Assembly: GCF_005280655.1 (NCBI RefSeq)
Contig: NZ_CP040058.1
Coordinates: 3,341,001-3,405,000, forward strand
Source of the DNA: Anaerostipes rhamnosivorans
Lineage (GTDB): Bacteria > Bacillota > Clostridia > Lachnospirales > Lachnospiraceae
Length of the DNA stretch: 64,000 nucleotides
Direction: 5' to 3'
Shown here piece after piece: positions 53,844 through 63,276 of this stretch (positions within the stretch are counted from its first letter, which is position 1; every line of letters begins with the position of its first letter). Below the pieces are notes generated by a model that did not search any database, was not told the origin of the DNA, and was given only the letters and a program-made list of their open reading frames with translations. A program made the translations under genes and the position numbers.

Positions 53844-54707
53844 CTATAAGGATTCCCACCTGCCAGAGGCTCCGCATGGCAGAACCAAGCCATTTGAAGA
53901 AACTGGAAGACCAATCTCTTCCGCTGTCACTCTGCCGCCGAACTTCGCCTTCACTTCCGTTGCCAGCATATAGGAGAGCACCGCCGGCTGCAGTCCCGTT
54001 GTGTAAGAATTAATCAGAAAAAATACGGGGTTTTTCGACAAAATTTTCGTACAGAGTTGAACCAAAGGAAATATTTTCTCCTCGATCTTCCAGATCTCAC
54101 CCTTTGGTCCCCGTCCATATGACGGCGGGTCCATGATGATCCCGTCATACTGATTCCCACGCCGGATCTCCCGTTCAACAAACTTCACACAGTCGTCTAC
54201 CAGCCACCGGATCGGTTTATCAGAAAGTCCAGAAGCCTGGGCATTTTCCTTGGCCCAGTTGACCATCCCTTTGGATGCATCCACATGGGTAACACTCGCC
54301 CCTGCCGCCGCAGCCGCCAATGTGGCACCTCCGGTATATGCAAAAAGGTTCAGAACCTTTACAGGGCGTCCTGCCTTTTTGATCTTGTCAGAAAACCAGT
54401 CCCAGTTGACCGCCTGTTCCGGGAAAACACCCGTATGCTTAAAACTAAACGGCTGTAAATGAAACTTAAGTTTCTTATACCGGATATCCCACGTCTTGGG
54501 CAGGTCAAAAAATTCCCACTGGCCGCCGCCTCTGCTGCTCCTGTGATAGTGGCCGTTCGGCTTTTTCCATTGCTTTGCCTTCTTTGGTGTCTGCCATAAA
54601 ACCTGGGGATCCGGCCGTACTAAATAATAGTCTCCCCATCTTTCTAATTTTTCACCACAAGAAGTATCTAAAACTTCATAATCATTCCACTGATCTGCAA
54701 TCCACAT
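53844..54707 (-). CDS. class I SAM-dependent methyltransferase, RlmI-like
   Basis: 287 residues. The SAM site KVLNLFAYTGGATLAAAAAG near 118 and the catalytic motif IIMDPPSYGRG near 190 are those of RlmI/RlmL-type rRNA cytosine or guanine methyltransferases. The N-terminal part (1-100) carries RWGDYYLVRPDPQVLW and lacks a full PUA domain. The target is probably rRNA but cannot be fixed from sequence. Single gene between mreB and glgX. Confidence 0.85.
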   Translation of the reverse strand: MWIADQWNDYEVLDTSCGEKLERWGDYYLVRPDPQVLWQTPKKAKQWKKPNGHYHRSSRGGGQWEFFDLPKTWDIRYKKLKFHLQPFSFKHTGVFPEQAVNWDWFSDKIKKAGRPVKVLNLFAYTGGATLAAAAAGASVTHVDASKGMVNWAKENAQASGLSDKPIRWLVDDCVKFVEREIRRGNQYDGIIMDPPSYGRGPKGEIWKIEEKIFPLVQLCTKILSKNPVFFLINSYTTGLQPAVLSYMLATEVKAKFGGRVTAEEIGLPVSSNGLVLPCGASGRWESL

Positions 54708-54736
54708 CTTACGTTCTCTTCCTTTTCTTCATCGTA

Positions 54737-56848
54737 TTAAAGACAGATGACGTTTCCCTTCCGGCCCATCTGATTTCCTTCTAATATTATCATACTCCGC
54801 TCTTCCATCTGAATCTCTCCTCCCGGCAGTCTTCCGTTTTTTGGCTCATCAGCCGTATCTGCGGTAATCTCCCAGAAATAATCCAGTGGCAGCTCCGGCA
54901 GCCTCACCGTGTGCGGCTCCCAGTGCATATTCATCATAACATAAACAATATCGTCTGTGTCACTATCTTTTTCTCTTCCTGCGAACAGGACACCCAGAAG
55001 ATGGTTTTGATAGTCTCTTATAGGCTTCCACGGCTGTTCTCCGTGAAAGCTGACAGATGGAAGCCCGCACAAAGCTTCCCCGCCTCTGGAACGCAGAACC
55101 GGATGTTTTTTTCTAAACCTGATCATTTTTTTTACAAACTGGGTGATGTCCTGGTTCTCCACCAGCAGATCCCAGTTCAGCCAGGAAATTTCGTTATCCT
55201 GGCAGTACGCATTATTATTCCCATTTTGGGTGTTCAAAAATTCGTCTCCCGCATACATCATCGGTACACCCTGGCTTGTCATTAAAGCCGCAAAAGCATT
55301 TCTCACAAGCTTTCTTCTCAGCTTTAAAATATCCGGCCGGTCTGTCTCACCTTCCGTCCCACAGTTCCAGCTGTTATTATTGTTGTCACCGTCTGTATTG
55401 TTCCATCCGTTTTCCATATTATGCTTTTCATTGTAAGAGTAAAGGTCCCACATGGTGAATCCATCATGGCAGGTGATAAAATTCACGGAGGCGGCATCTC
55501 CTCTGGTCTCTCTGTCATAGATATCTCTGGAGCCGCTCATCCTCTGTGCTGCCGCCTCTGCCAGACCTGGATCTCCTTTCAAAAACCTTCTCATATCGTC
55601 CCTGTACCGGCCGTTCCACTCAGACCACCGATTCCATGACGGAAAAGAACCTACCTGATAAAGCCCTGCCGCATCCCAGGCCTCAGCGATCAATTTTACC
55701 CTGCCAAGGATCGGATCAAAAGCAAGCCTCTCAAGGAGCGGCGGTTTACTCAGCGGCGATCCGTCCTCGCTCCTTCCGAGAATCGAAGCCAGATCAAACC
55801 GGAACCCGTCAATCCTGTAGTCTGTCACCCAATATCTCAAGCAGTCCAGGATCATATTCTGCACCACCGGATGATTGCAGTTGAGCGTATTCCCGCAGCC
55901 GCTGAAGTTAAAATACTTTCCGTCGGGCGTCAGCATATAATAAATATTGTTGTCAAAGCCCTTAAAAGATATAAACGGACCATCTTCATTGCCCTCAGCT
56001 GTATGATTAAATACAACATCGAGGATCACTTCAATGTCATTGTCATGAAGCTCACGGATTAGATATTTAAGTTCCGTTCCCTCTCTGTTAAATTCCTTTT
56101 CCGAGCTGTAACTCGTATTAGGCGCAAAAAAACTCACCGGGTTATATCCCCAGTAGTCCAGGAGCTTCCGGCCTCCCACATATCTGGTATCCCTTGTCTC
56201 GTCAAATTCAAAAATCGGCATAAGCTCTACTGCATTAATGCCCAGATCTTTTAAATAAGGAATCTTCTCCCGGATACCGTCAAAGGTGCCCGGATGCTTC
56301 ACGTCGGACGTATTGTGCTTGGTGAAGCCCCTGGTGTGGAGTTCATATATGATAAGATCCTTCATATCAGTAGGCCTGCGTCTGGCTCTTCCCCAGTTAA
56401 AATCATTGGAAACCACCCTGGCGCGGTAGCAGTCTTTGCTGTACTCAGGCTTCTCTCCCCAGTTGCTCTGCCCCGTCACCGCTTTGGCATAAGGATCCAG
56501 CAGACACCGGTTTCTGTCAAACAGCAGCCCTCTCGCAGGATCCTGCGGTCCGTCAACCCGGTAGTTGTACTCGATCTTCCTGATCTCCAGCCCAAATACG
56601 ATCATAGAATAAACATTTCCAATTCGGTAGTTTTCGGGAAATGGTATCTCCGCAAAAGGTTCCTTTGCCTTTCTCTTATATAATACCAAAGTACAAGCCG
56701 TCCCATTCTTGGTATGTACGGTAAAGCTGACGCCTCCCTCGATGGCTGTGGCGCCGTTCTGAAGGTAGAAACCCGGACGGACCTCAAATCCATTTACCGT
56801 GTCCATAGACCTTAGCTGTCTGTCCTCCCCGATCCTTTTTATATCCAT
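54737..56848 (-). CDS. glgX: glycogen debranching enzyme GlgX/isoamylase family
   Basis: 703 residues from the ATG at 56848, eight bases after AAAGGAG. CBM48-like N-terminal domain (TAIEGGVSFTVHTKNGTACTL), then the GH13 barrel: VILDVVFNHTAEGN, DGFRFDLASILG with the nucleophile Asp, LIAEAWDAAG with the acid Glu, and NFITCHDGFTMWDLYS. It hydrolyses alpha-1,6 branches of glycogen. No other glycogen genes are nearby. A small C-terminal beta domain is present. Confidence 0.93.
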   Translation of the reverse strand: MDIKRIGEDRQLRSMDTVNGFEVRPGFYLQNGATAIEGGVSFTVHTKNGTACTLVLYKRKAKEPFAEIPFPENYRIGNVYSMIVFGLEIRKIEYNYRVDGPQDPARGLLFDRNRCLLDPYAKAVTGQSNWGEKPEYSKDCYRARVVSNDFNWGRARRRPTDMKDLIIYELHTRGFTKHNTSDVKHPGTFDGIREKIPYLKDLGINAVELMPIFEFDETRDTRYVGGRKLLDYWGYNPVSFFAPNTSYSSEKEFNREGTELKYLIRELHDNDIEVILDVVFNHTAEGNEDGPFISFKGFDNNIYYMLTPDGKYFNFSGCGNTLNCNHPVVQNMILDCLRYWVTDYRIDGFRFDLASILGRSEDGSPLSKPPLLERLAFDPILGRVKLIAEAWDAAGLYQVGSFPSWNRWSEWNGRYRDDMRRFLKGDPGLAEAAAQRMSGSRDIYDRETRGDAASVNFITCHDGFTMWDLYSYNEKHNMENGWNNTDGDNNNNSWNCGTEGETDRPDILKLRRKLVRNAFAALMTSQGVPMMYAGDEFLNTQNGNNNAYCQDNEISWLNWDLLVENQDITQFVKKMIRFRKKHPVLRSRGGEALCGLPSVSFHGEQPWKPIRDYQNHLLGVLFAGREKDSDTDDIVYVMMNMHWEPHTVRLPELPLDYFWEITADTADEPKNGRLPGGEIQMEERSMIILEGNQMGRKGNVICL

Positions 56849-57155
56849 AAGCTGCGCTCCTTTATACTCCGTCAAATAAGGGTTATTCAGAAATCCATGA
56901 AATATGCTTTATTTCATTATAACATATATGATTCCAATCCCTGTCATCAAAGCGTAGAGCTTCCCGATCTAAAAATATTGTTAATCAATAAAAATTATAC
57001 CAACACCTTCTTTTTCCTTGTCTAAAAGTAATGATATATTCACTTCTTCTTACATAGAATAAACTATGGCTTGAAATTTCACCCTGCCTTTCCATGTTCT
57101 TTTATCAAGGATTACTGGAAAACGGAAATACTATGTAATGGATAAGGAGGCACGA

Positions 57156-58001
57156 ATGAAAAATAGATTAAACAAAGGACAAGTCGCGGTGCTGATATTG
57201 ATGCTCTCCGTTATAGCTGTACAAGGTGTATATCTGGTAAGAACCAGCCGGGAGATGAAAAATCTAAAGAAATCCTCGGCTACCAGCGCAGAGATTCAAA
57301 AAAACCGTAAAATCCTCAAGGAGATAACAACGCATGATCTGGGAGATTTCCCTTTCCTTCCGAAAAGAGTCGATCCCCAAAAAAAGCTGATCGCATTTTC
57401 GTTTGACGACGGCCCTTCCAGAAAAAATACAGAGAAGATTTTAAAGGCTCTCGACAAGAACAACGCACGGGCCACTTTTTTTATGCTAGGCCAAAATGCA
57501 AAATATTATCCGGATCTGGTTAAGAAAGTTTCAGAATCCGGAAACGAGGTGGCGGGACATTCATGGAATCATCCTCTGCTCACCAAGCTCGGCAAAAGCG
57601 GTGTTAAAAATCAGATGAACCAGATGAACAGAGCAATCTCATCTGTCACTGGATCAAATGTCGGTCTTTTAAGGCCGCCATACGGTTCCATAAACAGTAC
57701 GGTTAAGAAAACGGTCAAGGACCCCTTGATTCTTTGGAGTATCGATACCCTTGACTGGAAAACATTAAACGCTGACAAAACGGCTGACGCAATACTCAAA
57801 CAGGCCAAGGACGGTGATATCATCCTTATGCATGATATCCACGCTCCCACGGTGGAGGCAGTGAAAAAGGTCCTTCCCAAGCTCGAAAAAAATGGGTTCC
57901 AGGTCTGTACTGTCTCAGAACTTCTCGAAGCCAGAAACATTGAACTGCATCCGGGGGATGTGGTGGTCAGTGCCAATGATGTTTACCGGTATAAAAAATA
58001 A
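57156..58001 (+). CDS. polysaccharide deacetylase, membrane-anchored
   Basis: 281 residues from the ATG at 57156, five bases after AAGGAGG. An N-terminal helix (VAVLILMLSVIAVQGVYLV) anchors it outside the membrane. The NodB domain has all five family motifs: FSFDDGPS near 90, GHSWNHPLL, RPPYGS, DTLDW and LMHDIHAPT. It probably deacetylates peptidoglycan or another surface N-acetyl polymer, which can protect against lysozyme. It is a single gene followed by a terminator. The 300 bp upstream are AT-rich, with only promoters to be expected. Confidence 0.92.
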   Translation: MKNRLNKGQVAVLILMLSVIAVQGVYLVRTSREMKNLKKSSATSAEIQKNRKILKEITTHDLGDFPFLPKRVDPQKKLIAFSFDDGPSRKNTEKILKALDKNNARATFFMLGQNAKYYPDLVKKVSESGNEVAGHSWNHPLLTKLGKSGVKNQMNQMNRAISSVTGSNVGLLRPPYGSINSTVKKTVKDPLILWSIDTLDWKTLNADKTADAILKQAKDGDIILMHDIHAPTVEAVKKVLPKLEKNGFQVCTVSELLEARNIELHPGDVVVSANDVYRYKK

Positions 58002-58012
58002 ACTCGTTTTTT

Positions 58013-58056
58013 GCCTTCAGTCCGGCTTTTGCTGCCTAACTGAAGGTATTTTTTTA
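58013..58056 (+). terminator. terminator of the deacetylase gene
   Basis: GCCTTCAGT (58013-58021) pairs with ACTGAAGGT (58039-58047) with one wobble, followed by ATTTTTTT. It begins 12 bp past the stop codon. Confidence 0.85.
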
Positions 58057-58179
58057 AATATAATATGAGTGCATGTGCCAGATACGCTGACAGTCCCTTC
58101 ATTTACGTCGTTACGGCTTTTTCTTTCTCCCTTAATGTAATATAATAAAAGGATTAGGGGATAGGAGGCCATACATTGG

Positions 58180-58345
58180 ATTAACATACGAAAAGTAGTC
58201 CTCTCATTTATTGATAAGCTGCCGAACATCACCCTTACAGCCAATGTTTCTTCGGATGCAAATACTCCTGCTGCGATATCTGCAAGATAAGCAGATCCTT
58301 CTGGATCGTCTGAAAACCGCTTATGACAATTTTGCAGGGATTTAA
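58180..58345 (+). pseudogene. possible decayed response-regulator remnant
   Basis: One frame reads IRKVVLSFIDKLPNITLTANVSSDANTPAAIS and stops at 58290. Moving by one base continues as KQILLDRLKTAYDNFAGI to a stop at 58345. The piece around ITLTANVSSDA resembles receiver-domain segments of hybrid kinases. There is no start codon with a ribosome site. It lies just upstream of the HD-GYP response regulator gene and may be the leftover of a neighbour. This is a weak call from short similarity. Confidence 0.28.
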
Positions 58346-58394
58346 ATCGCTACTCCGCATTGATATATAACTGTTTATGAAAGGATAGGCTGCT

Positions 58395-59399
58395 ATGCAC
58401 AAACTATTAATCATTGATGACAGTAAAACCGTCCTGAATCAGGCCATGATGCTTCTCAAGGATTTTTATCATGTCTTCCCTGCCATCTCAGGCTCAACGG
58501 CACTAAAGATATTAGAGCATCATATACCGGACCTGATTCTTCTGGACCTGTTGATGCCGGAAATGGATGGACGGGAGTTTTTCATCCTCTTAAAAAGCCG
58601 TCCGGAACTTTCTGATATTCCGGTCATTTTTCTAATCTCAGATACGAATGACCAGACCGAGGCAGAATGTATTTCTCTTGGGGCCTGCGATTTCATCAGA
58701 AAACCAATCATAAAAGAAGTTCTTCTGAGCAGAGTGGAAAAGACACTGGAGCTTTTTGATTACCGGCGTGACTTGCAGCAAACGCTGGATGAGAAAACCC
58801 GACAGATTGAGACAGCCTATATTCAGACCATGGCAGCTCTTGCCAACACCATTGACGCCAAAGACCCGGATACTAATGGACATTCCATAAGAGTTGCCTA
58901 CTACTCCGGCCAGATCGCCCATCAACTGGGATATTCAAAAGAGGATTGTGAAAATATTTATTTTATTGCATTGCTCCATGATGTGGGAAAAATCGGTGTT
59001 CCGGATTCGGTGCTCAAAAAAAGAGACCGGCTGACAGAGGAAGAATACGAACTGATGAAACAACATACGACCATAGGTGCTCACATCTTAAAGGATATCA
59101 AAATGCTGCCGGGGCTTTGTGACGGAACACTTTACCACCATGAACGCTATGACGGAACTGGTTATCCAAACGGCCTGTCAGGAGAAGCAATACCCAGAAT
59201 CGCACGTATCATCAGTGTAGCTGACACATTCGATGCTATGACTGCCACCCGCTGCTACCGAAAGGGTATGGATCCTAAGATCGCACTTGAGGAATTAAAA
59301 CGCAACCGCGGCACACAGTTTGATCCGGAGATCACCGATACCTTTTTAGAGATTGCAGATGGATTGGAGGTATCAAATCATGAGGCTGATCTTATGTGA
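58395..59399 (+). CDS. response regulator with HD-GYP domain (RpfG-like)
   Basis: 334 residues. A receiver domain (LLIIDDSKTVLNQAMMLL; phospho-acceptor Asp in DLILLDLLMPEMDGREFF near 53) is joined by a helix to an HD-GYP domain (about 145-325) with ALLHDVGKIGVPD and HHERYDGTGYPNGL. HD-GYP enzymes break down cyclic di-GMP, though some act on other cyclic dinucleotides. No cognate kinase is adjacent. The ATG follows AAAGGA. A short reading frame starts inside its last 20 bases. Confidence 0.93.
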   Translation: MHKLLIIDDSKTVLNQAMMLLKDFYHVFPAISGSTALKILEHHIPDLILLDLLMPEMDGREFFILLKSRPELSDIPVIFLISDTNDQTEAECISLGACDFIRKPIIKEVLLSRVEKTLELFDYRRDLQQTLDEKTRQIETAYIQTMAALANTIDAKDPDTNGHSIRVAYYSGQIAHQLGYSKEDCENIYFIALLHDVGKIGVPDSVLKKRDRLTEEEYELMKQHTTIGAHILKDIKMLPGLCDGTLYHHERYDGTGYPNGLSGEAIPRIARIISVADTFDAMTATRCYRKGMDPKIALEELKRNRGTQFDPEITDTFLEIADGLEVSNHEADLM

Positions 59400-59565
59400 G
59401 TTTGAGATCTATGATACATGGAGCATCATGGCATCCCTGAACTAGATAGCCAAGCTGACTTCCTCGTCCTGTCTTCTGCGCACCGGAATTATCCTTCCTG
59501 TGGGGAGAAGCTACTCCAAACAGGCGAAAGAAGCTTTTAAGATTTGGAGTATCAAGGCCATATAA
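59380..59565 (+). pseudogene. 62-codon reading frame with in-frame TAG
   Basis: The ATG at 59380 has GGAGG nine bases upstream and overlaps the HD-GYP gene by 20 bp. It reads MRLILCEFEIYDTWSIMASLN, then TAG (59443-59445), then continues in the same frame for 39 codons (IAKLTSSSCLLRTGIILP onward, ending FKIWSIKAI) to TAA. Either a 21-residue peptide or a decayed gene is present. A strong terminator follows. I do not recognise it. Confidence 0.35.
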
Positions 59566-59570
59566 AAAGA

Positions 59571-59598
59571 GAAAAGGACAGTATATCTCGTCCTTTTC
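59571..59598. terminator. bidirectional terminator between convergent genes
   Basis: GAAAAGGAC (59571-59579) pairs with GTCCTTTTC (59590-59598) with A-rich and T-rich flanks. It serves the plus-strand HD-GYP unit and the minus-strand transaldolase unit. Confidence 0.85.
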
Positions 59599-59611
59599 CC
59601 TTTTGCGGTCA

Positions 59612-60271
59612 TCAGTCTAAATCCAGATGATCTTTCCCCGTATATTTTTCCCATGCACTAATAAAATCTTCTGACGCACTGACTGCATTTTTATTGTTCA
59701 CGATCTTTTCAAATAAGTCTGGCCCGACGGTGACTGCGTCAATTCCTCCCACAAGCAGTTCCTTGACCTGGGATAAGTTTTTAAAGCTTGCAGCGATTAC
59801 TTTACAATCAATTTTTTGTTCTTTAAATACTTTCTGGATCTCAAGAGCTACCTTAACTCCGTCCATCTCCAGATCACAAATCCTGTTTACATAAGGAGCT
59901 ACATAGGCTGCTCCGCAGTTTGCTGCCATCAACGCCTGCTGCACGGAATAAATAGCTGTGGCAAGCGTATCGATCCCTTCATCTTTTAACAGCTTGATGG
60001 CACGCAGGCCATTAGGAGTCGCCGGTATTTTTACCACAACTTTTTCTCTCAATGACATGAGCTTTTTGGTTTCCTCAATGATCTTATCTGTTTCATCTGA
60101 AATAACCTGTAGGAAAAGTACCTTTCCTTCCGGGACGGATGCCGCAAGTTTTTTGATCTCAGCGCCGTCTTTGACAATGATCGTAGGATTGCTGGTAACC
60201 CCTTTTACATTGTATGCTTCTACATAGTTTTCAATTTTTTCATAATCTGCACTGTCTAAATAAAATTCCAT
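59612..60271 (-). CDS. transaldolase-like / fructose-6-phosphate aldolase-type enzyme
   Basis: 219 residues from the ATG at 60271, which follows AAGGAG. The short TalC/FSA subfamily is shown by length and by MEFYLDSADYEKIENY, GVTSNPTIIVKDG, the Schiff-base lysine in VVKIPATPNGL near 84, and AAYVAPYVNRICDLEMDG. Members either transfer dihydroxyacetone or cleave fructose 6-phosphate and related sugars. It lies 13 bp after a SorC regulator, which suggests a dedicated catabolic role rather than the pentose phosphate pathway. Confidence 0.9.
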   Translation of the reverse strand: MEFYLDSADYEKIENYVEAYNVKGVTSNPTIIVKDGAEIKKLAASVPEGKVLFLQVISDETDKIIEETKKLMSLREKVVVKIPATPNGLRAIKLLKDEGIDTLATAIYSVQQALMAANCGAAYVAPYVNRICDLEMDGVKVALEIQKVFKEQKIDCKVIAASFKNLSQVKELLVGGIDAVTVGPDLFEKIVNNKNAVSASEDFISAWEKYTGKDHLDLD

Positions 60272-60284
60272 GATTTCTCCTTTT

Positions 60285-61250
60285 TTATAAAAGCTGTTCT
60301 GCGGTAAGACTGTCAGTGACCAGCACATTGATCAATCCTGTCTTTGCAGCAGCTTTTATGGCTTCGGTTTTTTCTGTTCCATAGGCTGCCCCGATTCTTA
60401 TGGGTATATCCTTCAGTTCTTCTAAGGTCAGCCCGATCATCCGACGATCAAATCCGCTTTCTAATGCCTTACCCTCTTTTGTATAGACACGTCCTGCGAT
60501 CTCCCCAATCCCTCCCTGCCGTGCTAAACTTAAGATCAACTCTGAATTTTGTGAATCCAGAGCCGCAATGGAGGAAGCGCTGGTCATTGTTCCTATTCCA
60601 AAAACTCCTGCCTGACAGCTCCTTGCCCTTTCCAGTGCCCTTTTGATTTGAGGCTCTTCCATCAGGAGCTTTTTCATCTCCAGACTTTTGACATACATGG
60701 GCGCAGGAAGGTTATGGCCAATTCCATGCACCATCTCCGCCAATTTTGAACAGAGCAGATTAGAATAACTCAGTGCAAGACTTCCTGGGTCAGCTGTTTC
60801 CGGCATGGCCGTTCCAAGCAGCGGAACAACCCGGATCCCATTTGCCTTTATGTTTCTACCCATTTTCTCGGAATCAAACGTGTCTATAATCTGTTTCATC
60901 GTATATCCCCAGGTAACACCCAGCGATATATTATTTTTCATGACCCTCGACAGATAAAGCCCAGCCGCTCTCGCGACCAGATATCCTGAATTGGCCTGAT
61001 CCGCTGAAGCTGCGATGACCGCTTCCTTCAGCGGATATTTTTTCTCCAGTTCTTTTTCCAGCTCCATAGTGTTCTCTGCCGGGAAGTCAATGATGATCTT
61101 TACATAACCTTCGTTTTTTGCTTTTGTTAAAGCTCTTGATATTGTGGTTCTTGAAACATTCAGCCTCTTAGCAATCTGTTCCTGAGACATCTCCTCTTTA
61201 TAATAAAAGTCCACAACTTTCATTAAAAATCGTTCATCATTTTTGCTCAT
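60285..61250 (-). CDS. SorC family transcriptional regulator of the transaldolase operon
   Basis: 321 residues from the ATG at 61250; a GTG at 61295 is in frame but would place the start on top of the likely operator. HTH (MSQEQIAKRLNVSRTTISRAL) and SorC effector domain (ISLGVTWGYTMKQII, VVPLLGTAMPETADPGSL, GAAYGTEKTEAIKAAAKTGLINVL). Same length as the regulator at 36542-37507 and clearly related. An operator with the same half-site lies 25-56 bp upstream, which suggests autoregulation. Confidence 0.92.
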   Translation of the reverse strand: MSKNDERFLMKVVDFYYKEEMSQEQIAKRLNVSRTTISRALTKAKNEGYVKIIIDFPAENTMELEKELEKKYPLKEAVIAASADQANSGYLVARAAGLYLSRVMKNNISLGVTWGYTMKQIIDTFDSEKMGRNIKANGIRVVPLLGTAMPETADPGSLALSYSNLLCSKLAEMVHGIGHNLPAPMYVKSLEMKKLLMEEPQIKRALERARSCQAGVFGIGTMTSASSIAALDSQNSELILSLARQGGIGEIAGRVYTKEGKALESGFDRRMIGLTLEELKDIPIRIGAAYGTEKTEAIKAAAKTGLINVLVTDSLTAEQLL

Positions 61251-61274
61251 AGTACTATCGATCCTTTTTGTGTG

Positions 61275-61306
61275 CACATTTGACACATGAATCACATTTG
61301 TTCATG
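61275..61306. promoter_or_regulatory. likely SorC operator, direct and inverted repeats
   Basis: CACATTTG occurs at 61275-61282 and 61293-61300, each followed by CATG. CATGAA (61286-61291) and TTCATG (61301-61306) form a dyad. ACATTTGTTC (61294-61303) is identical to the right half of the inverted repeat at 37657-37666. It lies directly upstream of the SorC gene. Confidence 0.6.
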
Positions 61307-61362
61307 TTGGATTTATGATATCATTCTGTTTCTGCACCGTCAATATGAACAATTTCACATAT

Positions 61363-61740
61363 TCAGCTATCTTCTGTGTCGATCTTCATCAAAGCTTTTT
61401 CGGGTACTTCTTTCTTTTCTACTTCCTCCCAGCTTTTCACATCTTTATCTCTATTGGATACTATCCCATAAATTACCCTTAGGTAAGCCCCTTTTTTGAT
61501 AGGTTCTTCGTCGGTCCCATAGAATTCTAACTTTATCGATTTGCCATTTTGATCAAATCCATTCAGGCGGTACAGGTAATTTGAGTCTTCTCTGCTCTCT
61601 GAAATTGAAGTGATCCTTGTGTAATATTCCTTGCCCGTATGATTTCTCTGTTGCAGATATCGTCTTACAGCGCCAGCCCCTGCCAATATAACAATAAATA
61701 TAAAAATTACGGATAAGATTACAGTTGATATAGTTCTCAT
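61363..61740 (-). CDS. YxeA family (DUF1093) protein
   Basis: 125 residues. An N-terminal membrane helix (VILSVIFIFIVILAGAGA) precedes a small beta domain with the YxeA pattern: EYYTRITSIS, YLYRLNGFDQNGK, KKGAYLRVIYG, and the closing SWEEVEKKEVPEKALMKI. The function is unknown; members are exported or membrane-bound. Single gene, divergent in function from the SorC unit but on the same strand. Confidence 0.8.
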   Translation of the reverse strand: MRTISTVILSVIFIFIVILAGAGAVRRYLQQRNHTGKEYYTRITSISESREDSNYLYRLNGFDQNGKSIKLEFYGTDEEPIKKGAYLRVIYGIVSNRDKDVKSWEEVEKKEVPEKALMKIDTEDS

Positions 61741-61852
61741 AGGTAACCTCCTGTCTATGTATGTGTTTTTATCAATGCTGTCTATATCTTAGTACACATT
61801 CTGGCGTTTTTTATCTTTCTGCTTATCATACATATAGATCAGCGCAAACAAC

Positions 61853-61894
61853 AGGCTTGCCTGAATGTTCGTTGAAAAACACCCAAGCAAGCCT
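61853..61894 (-). terminator. hairpin after the DUF815 ATPase gene
   Basis: AGGCTTGC (61853-61860) pairs with GCAAGCCT (61887-61894) around a 26-base loop. It is 43 bp past the ATPase stop. The U-tract is poor (GTTGTTTG), so this is a tentative call. Confidence 0.4.
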
Positions 61895-61937
61895 AATATC
61901 TTTGCATTAATTAAATTATTTCTATCAGATAAATCTT

Positions 61938-63251
61938 TTATCTAAGACCTTCCGCTCCCATCAAATAATTGACAAACTGCTGTGCGGTCCTTCCGGAGAT
62001 TCCTCCATGGGATAGTTCCCATTTATTTGCCTCTTTGCAGAGCTCCTCGTCAGACATGGTAATACCCTCTTTTCTGGCCAGCTCGATGACAATATGGAAA
62101 TACTCCTTCTGGGTAGGCTTGGCATAGCTGATGGTGACTCCAAACCGGTTGACCAGAGAAAGCTTTTCTTCCATCGTATCGGATTTATGGATTCCGTTCA
62201 GATTCTTTACATCATCTCGGTCGCTCCATGTCTCCTTGATCAAATGCCTTCTGTTGGATGTGGCATAGATCAGGATATTCTCAGGTTTTGTCTCCACTCC
62301 GCCTTCGATCACCGCTTTCAGGAATTTGTATTCCACCTCAAACTCTTCAAAGGACAGGTCATCCATATAAATGATAAACCGGTAATTCCGGTTTTTAATA
62401 TGTGCAATCACATTGGACAGATCCTTGAACTGATGCTTGTAGATCTCGATCATCCGGAGTCCCTGGTCATAATACTGGTTGACGATAGCCTTGATACTGG
62501 TAGACTTTCCAGTACCACTGTCTCCGAACAGCAGGACGTTGTTGGCTTTCCTTCCCTGCACAAAGGCCTCTGTATTGTCTATGAGCTTCTTCTTCTGAAT
62601 CTCATAGCCTACCAAGTCATCAAGCGTCACCTTATCCATGTTGTTAATGGCCCGGAATGCGATCTCACCGCTATGATTTTCTTCAATCCTGAACGCTTTA
62701 TTGAGTCCGAACATTCCCACGCCATAGGCCTTATAAAAGCCTGTCACCACCTGGAAAAACTCGTGTTCATCCTTAGTCCCTTCCAGTTTTCTGCTCAGTG
62801 CCTGGACCTTCTCGCTGACATTTTTATTGTACATAAGCTCCGGTTTTCCGATCGCTTTGTAGTCTGAGAGCCGGCTGAAGCAGTCTACCCCAAGATATGA
62901 CTCGATCCTTGAAAAGTCATAATCAAACAGCTCTTTAAAAGCGCGGAAATCATTTTCTGCAAAATAATTTACGCTTCCGTCCCTGGCTCCCACCTTTTCA
63001 CAGGTGATACTAAATGGGTTTTCGTTGGTGATCAGCAAAAACGTCAGGTAGTTATGCCAGAGATTCTCGTCAAACCCATAATCTGTGGCCACCTGAAGGA
63101 TCCTTTTGATCTGCCTGAACACCCTTGTGGTCAGGACCTCTTTGGATTGGCTTTCTTCATCCATGCAGCGGAAAATATCACTTAACTGCATCAAAATAGA
63201 ATCCGGCTCCATGTCGCCGTATATGAGTAACTTTGAAACATTTTTATACAT
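61938..63251 (-). CDS. AAA+ ATPase of the DUF815 family
   Basis: 437 residues from the ATG at 63251, five bases after GGAGG. The C-terminal half is the DUF815 ATPase: Walker [19 protein letters not shown] near 245, Walker [15 protein letters not shown], and [14 protein letters not shown]. The N-terminal half (1-220) is helical and has no recognised fold. The function of DUF815 proteins is unknown; they look like MoxR/DnaC-type remodelling ATPases. The gene follows the DUF2207-like gene by 25 bp, so the two are probably one operon. Confidence 0.88.
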   Translation of the reverse strand: MYKNVSKLLIYGDMEPDSILMQLSDIFRCMDEESQSKEVLTTRVFRQIKRILQVATDYGFDENLWHNYLTFLLITNENPFSITCEKVGARDGSVNYFAENDFRAFKELFDYDFSRIESYLGVDCFSRLSDYKAIGKPELMYNKNVSEKVQALSRKLEGTKDEHEFFQVVTGFYKAYGVGMFGLNKAFRIEENHSGEIAFRAINNMDKVTLDDLVGYEIQKKKLIDNTEAFVQGRKANNVLLFGDSGTGKSTSIKAIVNQYYDQGLRMIEIYKHQFKDLSNVIAHIKNRNYRFIIYMDDLSFEEFEVEYKFLKAVIEGGVETKPENILIYATSNRRHLIKETWSDRDDVKNLNGIHKSDTMEEKLSLVNRFGVTISYAKPTQKEYFHIVIELARKEGITMSDEELCKEANKWELSHGGISGRTAQQFVNYLMGAEGLR

Positions 63252-63276
63252 TTGTTCCTCCACCTTTCATGTTCTT

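Noticed and set aside
58017..58244. Minus-strand frame of 75 codons after the deacetylase gene
   Set aside because: It lacks a ribosome site and ends inside the terminator stem; the plus strand gives a better explanation as terminator and remnant.
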